Below are positions 1 through 10,300 of a DNA stretch of 64,000 bases, piece after piece. The number at the start of each line of letters is the position of its first letter. The stretch's first letter is position 1. Position numbers and translations under genes: made by a program. The notes under the pieces were generated by a model. The model was not told where the DNA came from. It saw only the letters and a list, made by a program, of their open reading frames with translations, and searched no databases. This stretch comes from Leptospira sp. WS92.C1 (GTDB lineage: Bacteria; Spirochaetota; Leptospiria; Leptospirales; Leptospiraceae), in assembly GCF_040833975.1 (NCBI RefSeq), contig NZ_CP162130.1, positions 881,501 through 945,500 on the forward strand, read 5' to 3'.

Positions 1-1388
1 GTCTTGGCCCGATTTGGATCAGTAAGAACGAAGAGATCAAACATAAGACAGCGAAACTTTTGCAAGACGGTGAAATTTTTGCCTTCGGTCTTTCTGAAAA
101 AGAACACGGTGCGGATCTCATCTCCAGCGATATGATCTTGGAAAAAAACGGCGACGGATCGTATATCGCCAACGGAGACAAATATTATATCGGAAACTCT
201 AATAAAGCGGCGATCGTTTCCACTTTTGGGAAGATGAAAGAGACCGGTAACTACGTATTCTTCGCTGTGAATTCTCAACATAAGAATTATGAATTGATTC
301 AGAACGTGGTCAATTCCCAGAGTTATGTTGGAGAATACGCTCTTCACGATTACCCAATCTCGGAATCCGATATTCTTTCCAAGGACAGAGATGCCTGGGA
401 TGCGTCCTTGAGTACGATCGCAATCTGCAAATACAATCTGGGTTGGGCTTCGATCGGAATTTGTACTCATTCTTTTTACGAAGCGATCAATCATGCTTCC
501 AAAAGAAAATTATTCAATCGATATGTTACCGATTTCCCCCAGATCAAACAGATGTTTGTGGATGCTTATTGTAGACTTTTTTCAATGAAGCTGTTTGCTT
601 CGAGAGCGAAGGATTATATGAGATCGGCTTCGGCAAGCGACAGGCGTTATCTGCTTTTTAACCCTATGGTCAAGATGAAAGTCACGATGCAGGGTGAAGA
701 GGTCATCAATCTTCTTTGGGACGTGATTGCCGCAAAAGGTTTTGAAAAAAATATGTATTTTGAGATGGCGGCAAAGGATATTAGAGGTTTGCCAAAGCTC
801 GAAGGAACCGCTCATGTAAACATGGCATTGATCATCAAGTTTATGAATAATTATTTTTTCGAACCGAATTCTTCACTTCCTACGATTCCGAAGATCAATG
901 ACTTTAAGAATGACGATTTTCTTTTTAATCAGGGTGCGACCACCAAAGGATTTGATAAAATTTCCTTTCATGATTACAACGCGGTGTATGCAAGCGTGGA
1001 TCTTCCGAATATCAAGATTTTTAGAAAACAAATTTCCGCTTTGAAGGAATTTTTGGAAAAAACTCCTCCGGATTCAAAACAATCAAAGGATCTTGATTTT
1101 ATGCTTATCCTCGGTGAGCTTTTTACGTTAGTCGCTTATGGCCAGCTTTTGATCGAGAACGCGGCGATCGAAAAAGTGGAAGACGATCTTTTGAGTCAGA
1201 TTTTTGATTTTATGATTCGAGATTTTTCCAAATACGCTCTTCAGCTTTATTCCAAAAGAAGCAGCACCAAGGAACAAATGGAACGTTGTCTTTCCATGAT
1301 TTTTAAACCTGTCGAGGACGAGGCGCTTTTTCTCAGAGTCTGCGCCAAGGTTTATTCTTACAAGGACGCTTACGAAATGGCTCCTTGA
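1..1388 (+). CDS. acyl-CoA dehydrogenase family protein (5' truncated by window edge)
   Basis: The reading frame is open from the first bases of the window (frame starting at base 3), so the gene begins upstream. The TTG at 60 is internal, not the start. The visible part begins in the middle domain of an acyl-CoA dehydrogenase: the stretch GLSEKEHGADL resembles the FAD/substrate-contacting 'T-E-x-x-x-G-S-D' strand of the family. It is followed by a beta-rich segment and then a long helical C-terminal region. Such enzymes take two hydrogens from acyl-CoA thioesters using FAD and pass electrons to ETF; Leptospira live on fatty-acid beta-oxidation. The C-terminal half (about 440 residues seen) is longer than a plain 380-residue ACAD would leave here, so a large-type ACAD is likely. 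Substrate chain length cannot be judged. The gene ends at TGA 1386-1388. Confidence 0.85.
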   Translation, partial: LGPIWISKNEEIKHKTAKLLQDGEIFAFGLSEKEHGADLISSDMILEKNGDGSYIANGDKYYIGNSNKAAIVSTFGKMKETGNYVFFAVNSQHKNYELIQNVVNSQSYVGEYALHDYPISESDILSKDRDAWDASLSTIAICKYNLGWASIGICTHSFYEAINHASKRKLFNRYVTDFPQIKQMFVDAYCRLFSMKLFASRAKDYMRSASASDRRYLLFNPMVKMKVTMQGEEVINLLWDVIAAKGFEKNMYFEMAAKDIRGLPKLEGTAHVNMALIIKFMNNYFFEPNSSLPTIPKINDFKNDDFLFNQGATTKGFDKISFHDYNAVYASVDLPNIKIFRKQISALKEFLEKTPPDSKQSKDLDFMLILGELFTLVAYGQLLIENAAIEKVEDDLLSQIFDFMIRDFSKYALQLYSKRSSTKEQMERCLSMIFKPVEDEALFLRVCAKVYSYKDAYEMAP

Positions 1389-2092
1389 TTTTCTCAAATC
1401 GGTTTTTTTCGTTCCGGTTTCGCTGTTTCAAGAAGAATCTCGGAGAATTGTTTTGTCGTAACTTACGAATCAGTAGTCGCGGCATGCATGGTGTTCCGAG
1501 ATTCGAATTTTTCCTGCAACCCGTCTGAATTTGTGGGAACTCCCTTTTTGATTTTCAGGGATTTTGCGTTTGGCAAAGGTGCAGATTCCGAGCGAGCTAC
1601 CTTCCTAAAGCTCGTGTTTTATCCTACCGATCCACATGTTTTTTCGAATGAATGGAAGCACGGCGGGGGGTGTCGGGTTTGAATGACTCCATTCATCTGA
1701 TGATCTTCGAGGTGTCTCAATATAAAACAGCTCAATTTTGTTTTTCTGTTTTTGTTCGAGAGTTCCCGCGTTGCAGAAATGAGGGGATTCTTATCCAAAG
1801 AACATTGAGCGGAATCGATTTATCCTTTTGATTGTCTCGCGCTTGAGATTTCCAAGATCAAATTGCGCAGACCGAATTCCGTTATCAAATAAAATCTGAA
1901 AGCGACTGGTCGGATGTCGGATTCAAAAGAAGAACAGACAAAAAATCGTAAATCCGAGATCGATCGATTGGAATTCTTTGGAAAAACAGATCTTTCATTT
2001 TCGCTGGATCGGCAAATTTAAAAATACAAAACAACGGGATGCGGGGAATGCGATTTTGTCAGAGTTCTTCAAAGAATTTTATCCATCGCTAT
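1389..2092. other. intergenic, no gene supported
   Basis: About 700 bases between the acyl-CoA dehydrogenase and ompL1 ends. A small open frame at 1488-1682 has no start signal or recognisable content. The only structure I see is one copy of the dispersed TTTGTGGGAACTCC element at 1530-1543. Confidence 0.6.
1530..1543 (+). repeat. dispersed GTGGGAACTCC element, copy 1
   Basis: Sequence TTTGTGGGAACTCC. Its reverse complement is the core of the 45-bp tandem array at 4470-4680, and it recurs in other gaps of the window (14636-14648, 29171-29183, 56661-56671; variants at 12541 and 28788). Confidence 0.6.
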
Positions 2093-2122
2093 AAAACAAA
2101 AAAGGCTCCCGAAGGAGCCTTT
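2093..2122 (-). terminator. rho-independent terminator of ompL1
   Basis: On the minus strand the sequence forms a 9-bp stem, AAAGGCTCC with GGAGCCTTT, closed by a TTCG tetraloop and followed by a T-rich run. It lies about 25 bases past the ompL1 stop, in the correct orientation for that gene. Confidence 0.85.
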
Positions 2123-2147
2123 AGCTGATTGATTTTTCAACAAAAAA

Positions 2148-3044
2148 TTAAAGTTCGTGTTTATAACCAATGCGGTATTGAGTTCCACCCAATACGATTG
2201 GATATGCTGGGGCTGGAGCCAAACTTGCGATACCACCCAGAGACTGAGTATGACCAGTTCCAAGTTTCGCAGAGAAAAGTGTCTCAGCTTCCAAGAACAC
2301 ATGTCCTTTTTCAGTTACTCTTGCTTGTGCGCCTACGAGCCAGTTCGGAGCAAATCCGGATACACTGAATCTTGTGTCTTCCCATACTGCCGGTGGATTG
2401 GTTCCGCCAGCCATCAAGCCCGTAACTGCACTTGTAGGTCCGAGAGTCGATTCTAATACACCATGAACGGTTTCCATTTGATTGGATCCTGCTAAACTCC
2501 ATCCACCTTTGAAGTAGTGAACCCCAGCACCGATGTAAATAGCAGCGTCTTCGGTTACGGAAACTTTAATTCCTACGTTCACAGGGATTTGAACTGCGTT
2601 GTAATCCCAAGTAATGTCATAGAATTTAAAACCCATGGCTCTCGCCTCAGTGTCTCCACCCATGATTTTTCTTGTATAGTTTGCAGCGACTCTTGCAAAG
2701 AAATACTTTCCGAATTCTTTTTCATAACCTGCAGAAATCACGAGACCGGACATTGCTCCGTTCGCTTTTACATTAATTAAGCCTGCAGTTGTGTTTTCTA
2801 AAGTTTGGAGACGGTTTTCTGCGATAATCGCTCTACGAGGAGCAACACCGGTAGTTCCCGCCGGTGAGGATTCCACCGGGTAATTATTTGCAGCATCTAA
2901 GCCGTCTTTAGAAATGGTTCCACCTAACTGTCCAAGGTCGAATTGCATACCAAGACTTCCGAATGCATACGATTTTGCGCTTACGCTTGCAGCTGACAGA
3001 AATACAGCCAATACAAGCAACACTTTACTCATGTTACGAAACAT
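2148..3044 (-). CDS. ompL1: outer membrane porin OmpL1
   Basis: A 298-residue protein with a cleavable signal peptide (MFRNMSKVLLVLAVFLSAASVSA, cut before KSYAFG). The mature part consists of amphipathic beta strands and ends in RIGYKHEL, as OmpL1 of pathogenic Leptospira does. Other OmpL1 hallmarks are the stretches DLGQLGGTI, the 'GYEKEFGKYFFARVAA' strand, IGAGVHYFKGGWSL and ARVTEKGHVFLEAETLFSA. OmpL1 is a transmembrane beta-barrel porin exposed at the surface and reported to bind host matrix proteins. The start is set by a strong AAAGGAG eight bases before the ATG. A UUCG-loop terminator follows. It is single-gene. Extracellular loop segments (residues 50-90 and 185-235) differ from what I recall of L. 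interrogans OmpL1, as expected for a variable surface protein. Confidence 0.93.
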   Translation of the reverse strand: MFRNMSKVLLVLAVFLSAASVSAKSYAFGSLGMQFDLGQLGGTISKDGLDAANNYPVESSPAGTTGVAPRRAIIAENRLQTLENTTAGLINVKANGAMSGLVISAGYEKEFGKYFFARVAANYTRKIMGGDTEARAMGFKFYDITWDYNAVQIPVNVGIKVSVTEDAAIYIGAGVHYFKGGWSLAGSNQMETVHGVLESTLGPTSAVTGLMAGGTNPPAVWEDTRFSVSGFAPNWLVGAQARVTEKGHVFLEAETLFSAKLGTGHTQSLGGIASLAPAPAYPIVLGGTQYRIGYKHEL

Positions 3045-3728
3045 TTATAACTCCTTTACTCACGATTCTGTTTGATTTGATTGCCCCGGAGGTTATATCT
3101 ATCTCCTGAATCCCGGACACAGGGTGAAACTTTAGAAGTTCTACAATTAGTGTCAAACAGGTTTTCGGCAAAAGGCTGAAAAGTTCCTAAAATTCTATAC
3201 AAGATTCAAAAATAAAGATTTTTATCTAACGGATGTTATAATATTTTTTAGATTCGGTTTGGAGCCGTTCTTTTGGATTTGAGAATTTCAATTTGGTTGT
3301 GATTTTACTCTGACGAGGGGTTCTTTTTTGATTGAAAATAAAAAGGACTTCTTTCCAGGTCCGTTAGTCGCTCTTGCTAAAACGTTGTGTCTTTTTTTCG
3401 ATTTCAATCCTTTCGGGTTTTTTGTTTGGTCCTAAAACGTTCAGTTTTTGATCTTAATTTTATCGTTCGAACGGGTAAAAAAGATTTTCTTTTTGAGAAA
3501 ATACAAAAAAATCCTTTCTCCAAACCGAAAAAAGAAATAAACCAACCATTTCGGAAGGCTCAATCTTTTCATTTTGACAAATTTCGAATTTGACGAATTT
3601 TCATATTTTTTTTTAAAAAACTGTCCGTTCTGAGATGCATTGCGGATAAAAAATCACAAAAGTATTTCCCGTTTCTTTGGGAATATCGTTCTATTTGTGA
3701 AAGTTTTAGGATTAGCATAGGTTTTTTT
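3045..3728. other. intergenic, AT-rich leader region of ompL1 and of the toxin locus
   Basis: About 680 bases. The first ~15 hold the ompL1 ribosome-binding site. The rest is AT-rich with long T and A runs and no credible gene; the small frame at 3387-3593 has low-complexity content and no signal. Promoters for ompL1 (minus) and for the gene at 3729 (plus) must lie here, but I cannot place them with confidence. Confidence 0.5.
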
Positions 3729-4343
3729 TTGAAATTGATTCTTTATACAGCTCTGTTGTTTTTTGCCGCGGCAGGTGTTTCCTACAATTCTTTGTATGCT
3801 ACATCCGTTGTGTTGGAGGCCGATTTTGAATTGTTTGAAGATTTCGAGATTCAAAATTCTCATTGGGAGCGATCCTCTGTTTCCCATTCGTTTGATATAT
3901 CTTTGGAGACTCAGGGAAAGAACTTTGATGTCAGATCTTTGATTGTTAGGAACAATCATTCCTTTGATTTAGAGTTGGATCTTCTCTTTTTGGATTCTTT
4001 GCAGTCGTTTTTGTTTGTAAGGGATTCGATCTTTGGGATCGTTTCCGGCGATTTTGCGTCCTCTTGGAAACAACATAACTTTTCCAGTCCGTCTCGTTCT
4101 TCTTTGTTTGCAGGTCCTGTCTTTTTTGATCTTTTTTTACCGGAAAAGAATCGTAAGAAACTTCTTCCTTTGGTTTCGACTGCTTTTTCTTCTTTTTTCG
4201 GGGATTCTATGATGGTCGTCGATTCCGTATGGATCCCGTCTCGTCTTTCGTATCAATCTTTTCTCGATCGTAAACTTTTGCGTTACTATGCGATTCGTTC
4301 GGATGGTCCGCCCTATCTTTCTCTCAAACAGGTGTGTGTATGA
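3729..4343 (+). CDS. secreted hypothetical protein upstream of giant toxin-like protein
   Basis: I do not recognise this 204-residue protein. It starts at a TTG (3729) after a T run, with an AGG about eight bases upstream. It has an apparent signal peptide (MKLILYTALLFFAAAGVSYNSLYA) followed by a mature part rich in Ser, Phe, Asp and Leu, with no cysteine until the last few residues. The middle is acidic (LEADFELFEDFEIQ), then come several short hydrophobic strands. Its TGA overlaps the ATG of the giant gene (ATGA at 4340-4343), which points to one mRNA with translational coupling and so to a shared job, for example export or assembly of the giant protein. That role is inference only. The coding strand is unusually T-rich compared with housekeeping genes in the window. 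Confidence 0.6.
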   Translation: MKLILYTALLFFAAAGVSYNSLYATSVVLEADFELFEDFEIQNSHWERSSVSHSFDISLETQGKNFDVRSLIVRNNHSFDLELDLLFLDSLQSFLFVRDSIFGIVSGDFASSWKQHNFSSPSRSSLFAGPVFFDLFLPEKNRKKLLPLVSTAFSSFFGDSMMVVDSVWIPSRLSYQSFLDRKLLRYYAIRSDGPPYLSLKQVCV

Positions 4344-7300
4344 AATTCGCTTTTTCACTCTTCTCTTTTTTCAGAGTTTTTCTCCGTTTTTTCCTCCGCT
4401 TTGATCCAGTCGCTTCTGACAAGTTGTTTATACAGAATCCTTTTTTGCGGAATTCCGACCCTTCGCGGGAAGGTTTGATGGAGTTCCCACAAATTTCAAA
4501 TCTGCGTTCGCAGGAAAGTTTGATGGAGTTCCCACAAATTTCAAATCTGCGTTCGCAAGAAAGTTTGATGGAGTTCCCACAAATTTCAAATCTGCGTTCG
4601 CAGGAAGGTTTGATGGAGTTCCCACAAATTTCAAATCTGCGTTCGCAGGAAAGTTTGTATGAGTTCCCACAGATTTCCGACTCAGCTTTGATTGATCGAG
4701 GTGAATTTTTTGACCACGATTGGAGAGAAAAGAGCGATCCTACGTTTTTTCAGCGCGTTGTTTTGGGAACCTTTCTTGTGGAGAAGTTTACTTTGTTTGT
4801 TAGGTCATTCAATCGGTCCTTTGTTTTTGGAAGTGTGCTCGTTGAAAAGTTCACTTCGTTTGTGTTGCTTGTCGCGTTCTTTTTTACGTTCGTTTTTCCG
4901 TTGTCGGAGTTTTCTTCTCTGGGAGCACAGTCGGTTCCACAACTGAATTCCGCAAAAGCATTTACGGGTGCTGATCTGCAACCCTATGTCGACTCTGCGA
5001 AATTGCAATTGGATCAGTCTTCTTTTATGTCCACCGTGAACGGCGGCGAGCAGACGCTCGAGGCGAGTTGGGAAGCGGATGTAAACGCGGAAATCGATGC
5101 GATCGTGAACACGGTTACCTCCAGCGATCCCGTAAACGATGTTTCGGTTTATCGAGACGCGATTCGTGCACAACTCGAGTTGCAAAAACAACAGGCGAAA
5201 AGTCAGTGGTTGGCGGACGCTGCTGCATACATACAGACCGAGTTGCAATCCTTCTTAAACGTTTTGTCTCAGAATACCTCGAACCATGTGACTTCTTCGA
5301 ATGCCACCGCCGTCAATACGGTAGACCCTACGGTACAATCGACTACTACGGCTCCTGCGAACCAACAGATCAGTCCGGCACAAGCGGCAGGAAGTTATTA
5401 CCAAGGTGTGCAAGCCTGGGATACGAAGTGGCAGAGCTTACTTGCGCAACAATCCGCTTGGGAGCAGAATTCTTTGGATTCGATTCAGAATGGTTTGAAT
5501 CAATGGGACAATTCGATCCTGAGAGCGATCCAAGAAAAACAGGATTTTCTAAGCGCACTTGATCAACAAGAAACCCTTTGGCTGAATAACGGGAATCTAA
5601 TTGCACAAGCGGATCAAAATACCCGCAATTATTTGGGGCAGATCGTGAATACCATCGGCGCAACGATGCAGCAGAGCGTGGGCACCGACAATTCGCAAAA
5701 CACCGCGTTACAAAGTGCGTATTCGCAAGCCCAAAATTTGGTGACGCAGGTTCAAGCTTTACTCGCTACGAATTCTCCTTTGGATCAGATCGCACGGACG
5801 TTAGGCGATTTCTTTGTTCAACAAAAACAATTCGCGCAGGCAAGGACCGAGTATTGGAACGACCCCGCGCAGAAGTTACGAAATTATACCGGTTATCAAA
5901 GCGCGACTTTTAATTACTATGTCGGAGGATATTCCTACTCCGGGACAAAGAACGACGTTCATATTGAAAATAGCGTTTTTACCGCGTTTCAGGATGTAGG
6001 GACGGATATTCCTTCAACGATCGGCGGCGGCAATACACAAGGCGTTTATTTTGATGTAAACGGACAGCTGCATTCTACGATATTTACCGCGGACGCAAAC
6101 GGAAATTGTAACGCTCAAGACGGGATCATTTCGAGCGCGAGCTCCAGCTCTGCGTCCTGCTCCGCGAATATGGATGTCCATGTTTACAACTACGGTTTGT
6201 GCGGTATCTTACTTTGCGATTGGTTGTATCACAAAACGACGGATCTGACCGCGAATTACAACGTGGATCAAAACAAACTTCAGGAGAATCAGTTTCTCTT
6301 GGGAGCTTTGAACGGAACCCAGTTTGGCGATAATGACGGTGTGTTCGGATCCATTTTGAGCAAAGACAACAAAGTATGGTTAGGTGGTCTGGGTGGAACA
6401 CAGATTACTTCCTTGAGTCAACTTTCGATCAGTGGTCCCGTTTCTCTTCTTGTTCAAACGGATTATGTATTTGAAGATCCGAGCGCGATTGCAAACCGAA
6501 ATCTTTGGTCCGGTCTTGCAAGTCAGTACGATCTCTTAGCTCAATCACTTTTGGGGATGGTCAATCCACTCCAAGACTGGGCTCAAAGAAATCAAAACTA
6601 TCAATCGGAATACACAACCAAACTGACCCAGCTTCAAACCCTGAGAGCGAACGCGACCCAGGCCTTTGACAATCAAATCGTCGATCTTCAATCGGATCGG
6701 GACATTTGGCTGACCGCTGTTTATGGTCACGAGATCCCGGGTTACGGCGGGGTTGAGAATCCGGACAGCCAATTTCGTCAAGGTCAACAAATTTGGGAAG
6801 ATACGATTCTTAGTTTCAAAACCGCGGAACTCAATTGGTATCTGAGCTCCAAAGACACTCTGGTAAACGCTTTGCAGGATCCGATTACGGGCGAATTGAA
6901 ATTTATCGCGGACGGAAGTCAGCAAATCGACGTTCTTCAAAATCAAATTTTGAATTCGGAACAAAATAGCGCACAACTTTACAATACTACAAACAAGTTG
7001 ATCGATGCGTATTATTATTCGGGTGCCGCGGAGAGTCTGAACCAGGCGATCACAAATCAAACAAACGAAGCGTCTTTGAACCAACAAGGCGTTTCCTTAA
7101 GTTTGGAAATCCGCGACAGCTATGCGAGATCGGAAGCGTATTCGACAGCGGATTTGGACGCTTCGAACCGTATCAACAATATCATCGCTTTGCTTTACGG
7201 TGGAGGTGCGTATATGTTTGACGCGTCCCAAATCTCTCAGATTCAATCGAACGTCGCAGGTTACGCAAGCGCTCAATCCTTTTGGCAGGGTGAAAACGAC

Positions 7301-10300
7301 GGAACGAACGGAGGTTTTGGTTTTACGGTTCGTCAGGCGGAGAACGTTGCGAATGGCGCTCAATATACTACACTTCTTGCGGATATAGACCAAGCGGCTT
7401 CCTTACAAGCCGTCATACAGGATCAGGAAAAGACCCTGTTAAAAGACGTTTCGGAGATATTCGCTCAACACGAAAAGTATGAAATTCTTTCCAAAAAATT
7501 TGCGGATGAAGGGAAATTCGACGAAGCTCAGTATTATAAATCTCTTTCGATGAAGCAGAGTATGGTTGCCGGAAAAAGTTTAAAATCCGGTTACAACAAC
7601 CTGAGTAACGTTGCCCAAACTCAGGTTCAGGGAAGCAATCTAACGTTTACACGAAATTCCTATTTTGCATACAGCGAGAGCTTACAAATCAAAGGGAATA
7701 TGAACGCGTCTCAGGTTGCTGATGAAGTTCGCAAAGGTCAAGACGAAGTCTATGCTCTTTCGCAAGCGGGAATCGATTACGCTTCGATACAGGACATGAT
7801 CGGGGTTTCGCAACAGCTTCTGAAACAAGGGGAGGAACAGGCCGACAAAGTACAAGCCTTGCTCGCAAGATCGGAAGAGTTGGCCGCGAGATCGATCGGC
7901 GGCGAACTGCTGATTGGGTTGAACGATGTCTTTGATTATCTTTCCTCTCAACTTCCGGATGAAATCACAACCGCCGGAATCGCAGAAGTGATCGCGGCCG
8001 ACAGCGCAAAGGCACAGGAAGTACAAGGACAGATCGCCTCTCTTCTACAGGACATGAATCGTCTTTTGACAAACGAAGACGATTTGCAAAGACTCGCGGA
8101 TCTGAGAGAAAGCGCGAGCAGCGCTGTCAATCTCGCCGCGAACACCGCGATGATCCAGTATCTGGACGAAAAAGCGCAAAAGATGTTGGCGCTTAACAAA
8201 GATCGTTCCGAAAAAGCGGCAGAGTCTCTTTGGGAACAATTGAACAACGGATCGGAATATCAATATCTACGGGATCAAGGTTATAAATTTGCCAAGGGAA
8301 ATAACGGAACCATCGTAGGAATGAGATCGATCAACAGCGGTGTGTATCAGGTCAGCGGTCACGCGATGACCGACGGAAGTTATACCGCGATCATGGTAGA
8401 TCAGTATATGAACATTCAAACACAGTTCGCGCCTGCCGCGCTTTCCTTTTCACAACTGAGTGCGGAACAACTGGGAACGACATCCTTTAACTCGGATCTT
8501 TTGACCGCTTATCTAAAGAACATGGAAAATCAAGAGAAGGATATGGATCTTGCGTTTGAGAAATTTTCGGACAAAACCGAATACGTAAAATCCTTCTCGG
8601 ATGGAAACGAAGAACAGCGAATCGCAAACGAAGAATACTACCGTGTTTCTAGAAAAGACGCTCTTGCTCAATACAACGGATTGCAACCGGCTTTTCAGAA
8701 GGACCAAAAAATCAATCTTTCCAATGGAGAAAGAACGATCGTAGAACCGAGATTAGTGAAAGTTTCACCGGAAATAGAAATCAAGGGCGGAATGTCCGAG
8801 GAAGGAAGAAATCTTCAAGAGACCGCGAAACACAATGTAGGTCCGAACTTTCACCTCCAAGAAGGATTCGATTCCACGATGTTCAACTTTAAAGAGAATT
8901 TGGCCGCGATGGGATATGATTTCACGCAAGACGGAGAAAGCTATAACGGAGTTTGGATTCTCAAGGGAGACGTGACCATATCCGGAATTCCCATAGAAGT
9001 GACGTATGGGGAAGAAAGAATCTCCGTACCGACCACATTCCATCTCGAAAAGATGGGTTTTGACTTTTATTTCAACGGAGCAGGGGAATCTTATACCGGT
9101 CAAAAAACCCAGGATGTTCACCAAAGATATCAGGAGTATCTCAATAGCACGTTAGGCGACATTCAGAAGCGGATGGAAAATAACAAACTGGAAGCGGATG
9201 TAAAAAAACTTCTTTTTGATGTAGGGTCTGCTGCGATCGGTGGCGGCATAAGCGTTCAACAAGCCGCAAAAAGTGTCGTTCAAAATAAAATCACCGGTAT
9301 GGTTGCGGAAGCAACGGGTTTACCGGCTTCGTTGGTAGGAGTTCTCGTCGGAGGTGGTAGTGCAAAGGAAGCGTTTAAGGCTTTTGAAAGAGCGACCATC
9401 ACCACTGGAATTTCGCAAGCAACGGGAATTCCCGAGTGGATGATTTCCGGTCAGATCGACAAAATGAACAAGCCGAAGAAGGAGTTCTACCAAACGCAAG
9501 AGTTTCAGATGGTGACAAGCGTCGCTGCAGTCGTTGCCGCTCCTTTTACCGGTGGGGCATCTTTACTTGTGATGGCTGCGATGGGTGCGGCTCAAGGAGC
9601 TGCGGGCGGAGGTTTGAAAGGTGCAGTGGTCGGTGCGGTCGGAGCGGTGGCCGATTCGTATGTTAAAAGTTTTACCGGCGGTGCGGTCGGAGTCGGCTTG
9701 AGTTATTCCGCAGAAAACGGTTTTGGGGCGAGTGTATCCGTAGGTTACGGTCCTGCGTCCGTAAGTGTGGGGGTGAGTGAACACGGCGGAACCACTGTGG
9801 GTCTGGGACTCAACGTAGGCGGATTCAATGCAGGGCTGAACTACAATTCGAAAACCGGAACCAACGCAAGTGTCGGTTACAAAACCGCCGGTGGTTCGAG
9901 TCTTGCATTGACTTACAATGAGAGTGATGGTTTTGGCGCGAACGTTGGGATGTCTACGAAGAGTGGAATCGGCGGAGGTTTGGGTTACAGCCAAAACGGC
10001 GGCGTGAGTGCGTCCTTGGACAAAAATTTCAAAAACGGAAGCAGCACAGGTTTGAGTTACAATGAAAGAAACGGGCTTGGCGCGGAGGTAGGAACGAAAT
10101 TTAACAGCGGGGTGAGCGCTGGCTTGAGTTGGAGTCAAGGAGCCGGGGTCGGCGGTTCTCTGGGTTATAGCCTTCCGGGGAAAGGTGACTGGGCCGGCAC
10201 GGGCGCTACTCTGGATTATACAGAGAGAGACGGGGTATCCGGAAGCCTGCAAGCAAAAGGTGGAGTTACAACGGGAACTTACGATTCGGTAAACGGTTTT

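Noticed and set aside
1488..1682. Open frame of 64 codons after the acyl-CoA dehydrogenase
   Set aside because: It runs through the dispersed GTGGGAACTCC element, has no ribosome site and no protein-like pattern.
4470..4680. Regular array that could suggest a CRISPR
   Set aside because: Copies are contiguous, with no unique spacers and no cas genes; it is a simple in-frame tandem repeat. The minus-strand open frame across it is only a consequence of the 45-bp period.
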